Assembly (NCBI GenBank): GCA_030268105.1
Contig: BSDZ01000017.1
Span: 1,178,001 to 1,242,000 of the forward strand
DNA length: 64,000 nucleotides
Origin: Volvox africanus
Lineage: Eukaryota; Chlorophyta; Chlorophyceae; Chlamydomonadales; Volvocaceae
Reading direction: 5' to 3'
Of this stretch, positions 60,836 through 64,000 are shown piece after piece. The notes under the pieces were generated by a model. It was not told where the DNA came from. It was given only the letters and a program-made list of their open reading frames with translations, and searched no databases. A program made the translations under genes and the position numbers. Position 1 is the stretch's first letter. Each line of letters starts with the position of its first letter.

Positions 60836-61828
60836 CTGAGAAAATACTGTATAATAGGTTAGCCACTAGGGTCTGTATTTTGTTATCTAACTCGTTTGCG
60901 GTGACTCCATCAGAAGGTCCGAGCCAGACCGGCAGCTCCCCTGGAGCGTAAAATTTCTTGATGCGTCTTTGTGCCTATGTATGTTGTTGACATATGTATC
61001 TCCTTCATATTGAAAGTCTTCTTGTCTGATAAGAAGTTAAGGGGGGGTAAGGTGGAAATTTCACGTTTCCGATGCAAATTTGTTTTCCGTGACGGGGACA
61101 TGGACGACAATCATAAGTGCATGCGGAGCCGATTGCTGTGGTGCACAATGTTACAAAGAAACATGTTCGAACCTGTGTTTTGGGAGCTTGAGTTCGATGG
61201 TCTCGGGAACACTTCTTTCATAACCTAATGGGGAACGTGACTTGTGGTGTTGTGTACCTTGTCGCGGTCAGCATGAAAGGACTTGGAACAGAAGGAGAAA
61301 CTGAGTGAAACAGCAAACACGTATCATATTCGGGTCTTATTCTCCAATAAACCTCCAACGGTTTACTTGCCGGGGCTAGAAAAGCACCGACACCTTATTG
61401 CCAAGGCAGCATGATTCACAATGCATGCCTTGAGCGCTTCTATCAACTCACGATCCAACAGTTACCGTTCCGAAGCGAAACTATAATCACCAGCCATGCG
61501 TCTGGTGACTGGTGACACTCTGCCCACATCTTCAGTAGAGCACGGCCCTGTCCCGACATGCGATTAGGCTATGCGTCGCATCCCCCGTTATGCAGGGTAT
61601 GTTGCGCACTACTTTCCGGCCTCAAATCTAACATTAACCCAGACCTTCACCTTTCCGTTGGTGTCCCATCTGCTCCCCCCTCCGGCTAGCCCGCTAATCC
61701 CGCCAGCAGACAGCCCAACCCCAACCCTGCACTCCGTCACCACTACGCCTACCTACTAAATCCCAACCCGAACCTTAAACTAAACCCTAACTTCGAATCC
61801 TCACATATAATTAATAAATATCCGCACT
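60836..61828. other. Spacer between the Ala/Gln-rich gene and ATP12
   Basis: This should hold the 5' end of the Ala/Gln-rich gene. One candidate exon frame on the minus strand reads ELPVWLGPSDGVTANELDNK (about 60948-60889), but its joins to 60835 do not keep phase in that frame. The ATP12 3' untranslated region lies at the right end. Confidence 0.4.
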
Positions 61829-63874
61829 TCATCGCATCTGCAGCAGCCGCACGAATAGGGATGGTGCGTATACCCGGCTGCGTAGATCAACCTCATCAAG
61901 GTCATGACCTGCCTCCACCCGGCCCCACTCCTCCGCTTGAAAGTCCTCCTCCAGCCGTGCCGCCTGCAGCGCCTCATTCGGCCGAATGTGGCCCCGCAAT
62001 AGCGCCGCTGCTAGCACCACCGATTTGCAAGTAGAAGTAAGCTGTTCGGCTGCAGCCAGCTGCCAGGCATCCATACCTGCACATCACATGCGAGCGTGCA
62101 GCGTGAGGGAATTTAAACAGAACCTTCATAAGGGACCCAAACTAGCGCCAGGGGGGAGGGCGTAAACAAGCGATGAAACACATAAGGAACTGAAAGAGGT
62201 TCTCACAGATCAGGCCGAATCCCATGTTATCACCCTCCGCTTTCTGAAGGGGCGGCCTTTGGAGCATTAAACTCAAGCATTAAGTCCAGTGCGTCATTTA
62301 GGGGATATACCCTATCGTTAGCCTGTCCAGGAGCTGCTGCTGCCCGGCTGCGTGACTGACAGGAGTCCTACCCAAAACCCGAAACCAAGTCACGCCCCTC
62401 ACGCCGCAGCTTCCAGTCCCGTGAGTATGTGTCCCTTGTTCACATACCCTGGCATCAAACCCTACACACCACCTTACAAAAAATCCAGAGCCTGCCGCTT
62501 CCATGGCGTCTGCTTCCACGTGTTCCACCAAGTTTCTGTCTCTGCGCCGCTTAAGCTTATTAACACATCCGCAGATGACAGCGCATGGCTTCACTTGCTC
62601 TTCATATCTACACCCGCACCTACACCCGCACCTACACCCGCACCTACACCCGCACCTGTAACACCCCACCTGCACCCCTACCCTGCAACCGCAGCCTCAT
62701 CCATTACCCATGAGGCCCTCTCTCACCCTCCAACCAGCTCCGCACGCTTTCCCCCAGCTCCTCCGTCTGGGGGCTCCCCGCGATGCCGTCTGACTGCAGA
62801 AAACGCCAGCCTAAGTCCTGATGCAGCGCATCCAGGATTGGCACGAAGACCTGGCAATCGGGGGTCACAGACAAGGAGAAATGTAGTGAGAAGTGCAAGA
62901 ACGGGGGGCACTTTGGATGGGTGCTGCCCAGTATGGCGAGGAGGCTCGGGTCCCAGGGGCAGCTACTGATCGAGATCTTGAGGGTCAGGACGATGGCAAC
63001 AGGACTCCCATGATACCTGAGTCCCCCCATGCTACCTGACTTTTGGGGAGGGTTTTGCTTAGCCACATCCTCAGCCCTGCGCGTGGTCGGTTCGATTTCC
63101 CATTCTGAAGGATCACAAGTCCCAAAGAGCCACTAACGTCTACGACTACGTACGAGTCTACGAGTACGCATGCAGTAACAAGCACCTGTACGTTCAGTGT
63201 GTATGGACCGGAAATACAGGGCCGGAGGGCAGCCGGCTCCAGGTCCGGGTTTTATAAGGCAGGTGTTAGGCAGTTCGGACGCCCCCACGTCCCACCCCTC
63301 ACCCCACCTCACCTCTTACCCCACCCCACCCCCACACATTAGAACACATACACACCCGTTTCTGCCGCCGCGCCAGTGCGCCTTCCTCGTACAGGCAGCA
63401 GGCCAAGTCCGTGTGGATGTAATTGAGGATGTGCGAAATGACCTTATCCCGGGGCCGCGGCTGGGAATCAAAAAGCAATTGGTATCGTGGCGAAGGAGAT
63501 TTTTAAAATATGAATGCAGTAACCAAGTAAAGTAACCAAGTTACGCAACCAAGCCCAGAAACAATCCGAAATATGATTAAGTCGTGGGTAAGGTTCGTTG
63601 GCGGAGGGGACCGGTGGAGGACGCGGACCAATCCTAAAACAGGTAAACACAACAATACCATGACATATACACGCACCCCTTCGAAGGCAACGGAAGGCGA
63701 GCATTCTGCCGCCCAACCTTACGCATGCCGCTGCAAAAATGGATACGCCGTACAACGTACGATGCTCGTCCTGCGGGCACTCAGGGGTTATGCATAAATA
63801 TTCCGCACCTGATCCAGAGCGTGGGCTGCCAGACTCATCATGGGCATGGTGTGCAGCTGCGGCTTGCCCTTGTC
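61829..63874 (-). CDS. ATP12: ATP12, mitochondrial F1-ATP synthase assembly chaperone (C-terminal exons, truncated by window edge)
   Basis: ATP12 binds the free F1 alpha subunit in the mitochondrial matrix and allows assembly of the alpha3-beta3 ring. Minus-strand exons are 63874-63809, 63460-63356, 62850-62727 and 62076-61829, each with GT/AG borders and matching phase, giving about 180 residues to the stop. Motifs in order: HTMPMMSLAAHALDQ; PRPRDKVISHILNYIHTDLA followed by CCLYEEGALARRQ (the 'L.TDT.CYR...L...Q' block); FVPILDALHQDLGWRF; the conserved core DAWQLAAAEQLTSTCKSVVL; ALQAARLEEDFQAEEWG (the invariant S/ARLEE..Q...WG); and LRSRVYAPSLFVRLL, as in animal and plant ATP12. Nothing is missing or broken. 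The N-terminal exons and the mitochondrial presequence lie beyond position 64000. An intron contains a 12-bp minisatellite. Confidence 0.94.
62611..62658. repeat. 12-bp minisatellite (CACCCGCACCTA)n in an ATP12 intron
   Basis: Four near-perfect tandem copies lie between the last two ATP12 exons. Confidence 0.95.
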
Positions 63875-64000
63875 CTACGTAGAGAACCGAGGCAGGGGGA
63901 ATGGCATTGCAGTGGACAGGGCGTACAGCGTATGTTCAAAGGGAATTAAAGTGCCAGCGCTGCAAAAGTGAAGATGGTGTTGTTGCTTGAGGTGGTGTTG

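Noticed and set aside
61760..61800. AAACCCTAA-like words suggesting telomeric DNA
   Set aside because: Only one or two isolated matches with no tandem array.
63078..63120. GGTTCGATTTCC as a tRNA T-arm
   Set aside because: No matching acceptor, D or anticodon stems around it.

Overview
This window is eukaryotic nuclear DNA, most likely from a green alga (Chlorophyta, probably chlamydomonadalean or volvocine). The evidence is: genes split into many short exons by small GT-AG introns; plant-type versions of NOP16 and of a chloroplast Rieske oxygenase of the pheophorbide-oxygenase family; long Ala/Gln, His and Pro tracts in proteins; and a dense mix of LTR retrotransposons, a CACTA transposon and short repeats. 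Exon joins given below were worked out by hand from splice signals, codon phase and family motifs. No transcript was available.

Layout, left to right. 1-0.96 kb: N-terminal part of an acyl-activating (AMP-binding) enzyme on the minus strand, running off the left edge. 1.8-2.1 kb: a 291-bp mobile repeat with a 10-bp target duplication. 3.6-5.2 kb: NOP16 (+). 8.9-11.5 kb: a complete CACTA/EnSpm-type transposon. Both its ends are packed with CTAACGC/GCGTTAG words, and it carries a small multi-exon gene of its own. 12.2-24.1 kb: a transposon block, in which two diverged copies of a 1.3-kb repeat flank a Ty3/gypsy element, an inverted-repeat insertion inside that element, and a Ty1/copia fragment. 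24.3-26.0 kb: a Pro/Ala/His-rich protein of unknown function, with a decayed-looking relative at 32.7-34.0 kb. 35.1-36.1 kb: AT-rich bacterial-looking relics, including a glycosyltransferase. 36.4-40.5 kb: an eight-exon gene for a secreted, probably GPI-anchored YHYH-domain protein (+). 42.4-44.0 kb: a decayed copia element carrying a second full copy of the 291-bp repeat. 44.7-45.4 kb: a broken bacterial MFS symporter gene (-). 46.6-52.5 kb: the Rieske oxygenase in at least 12 exons (-). 57.5-60.8 kb: an Ala/Gln-rich regulator-like protein (-). 61.8-63.9 kb: the C-terminal exons of ATP12, the mitochondrial F1-ATPase assembly factor (-), running off the right edge.

The host genes are unrelated housekeeping and organelle genes (ribosome assembly, chlorophyll or lipid metabolism, ATP synthase assembly), and no operon-like logic is expected. 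The most unusual content is the pair of AT-rich bacterial gene relics, which resemble those of an intracellular alphaproteobacterium (Rickettsiales-like, inferred), and the CACTA element with its dense subterminal word arrays and internal basic/acidic protein gene.
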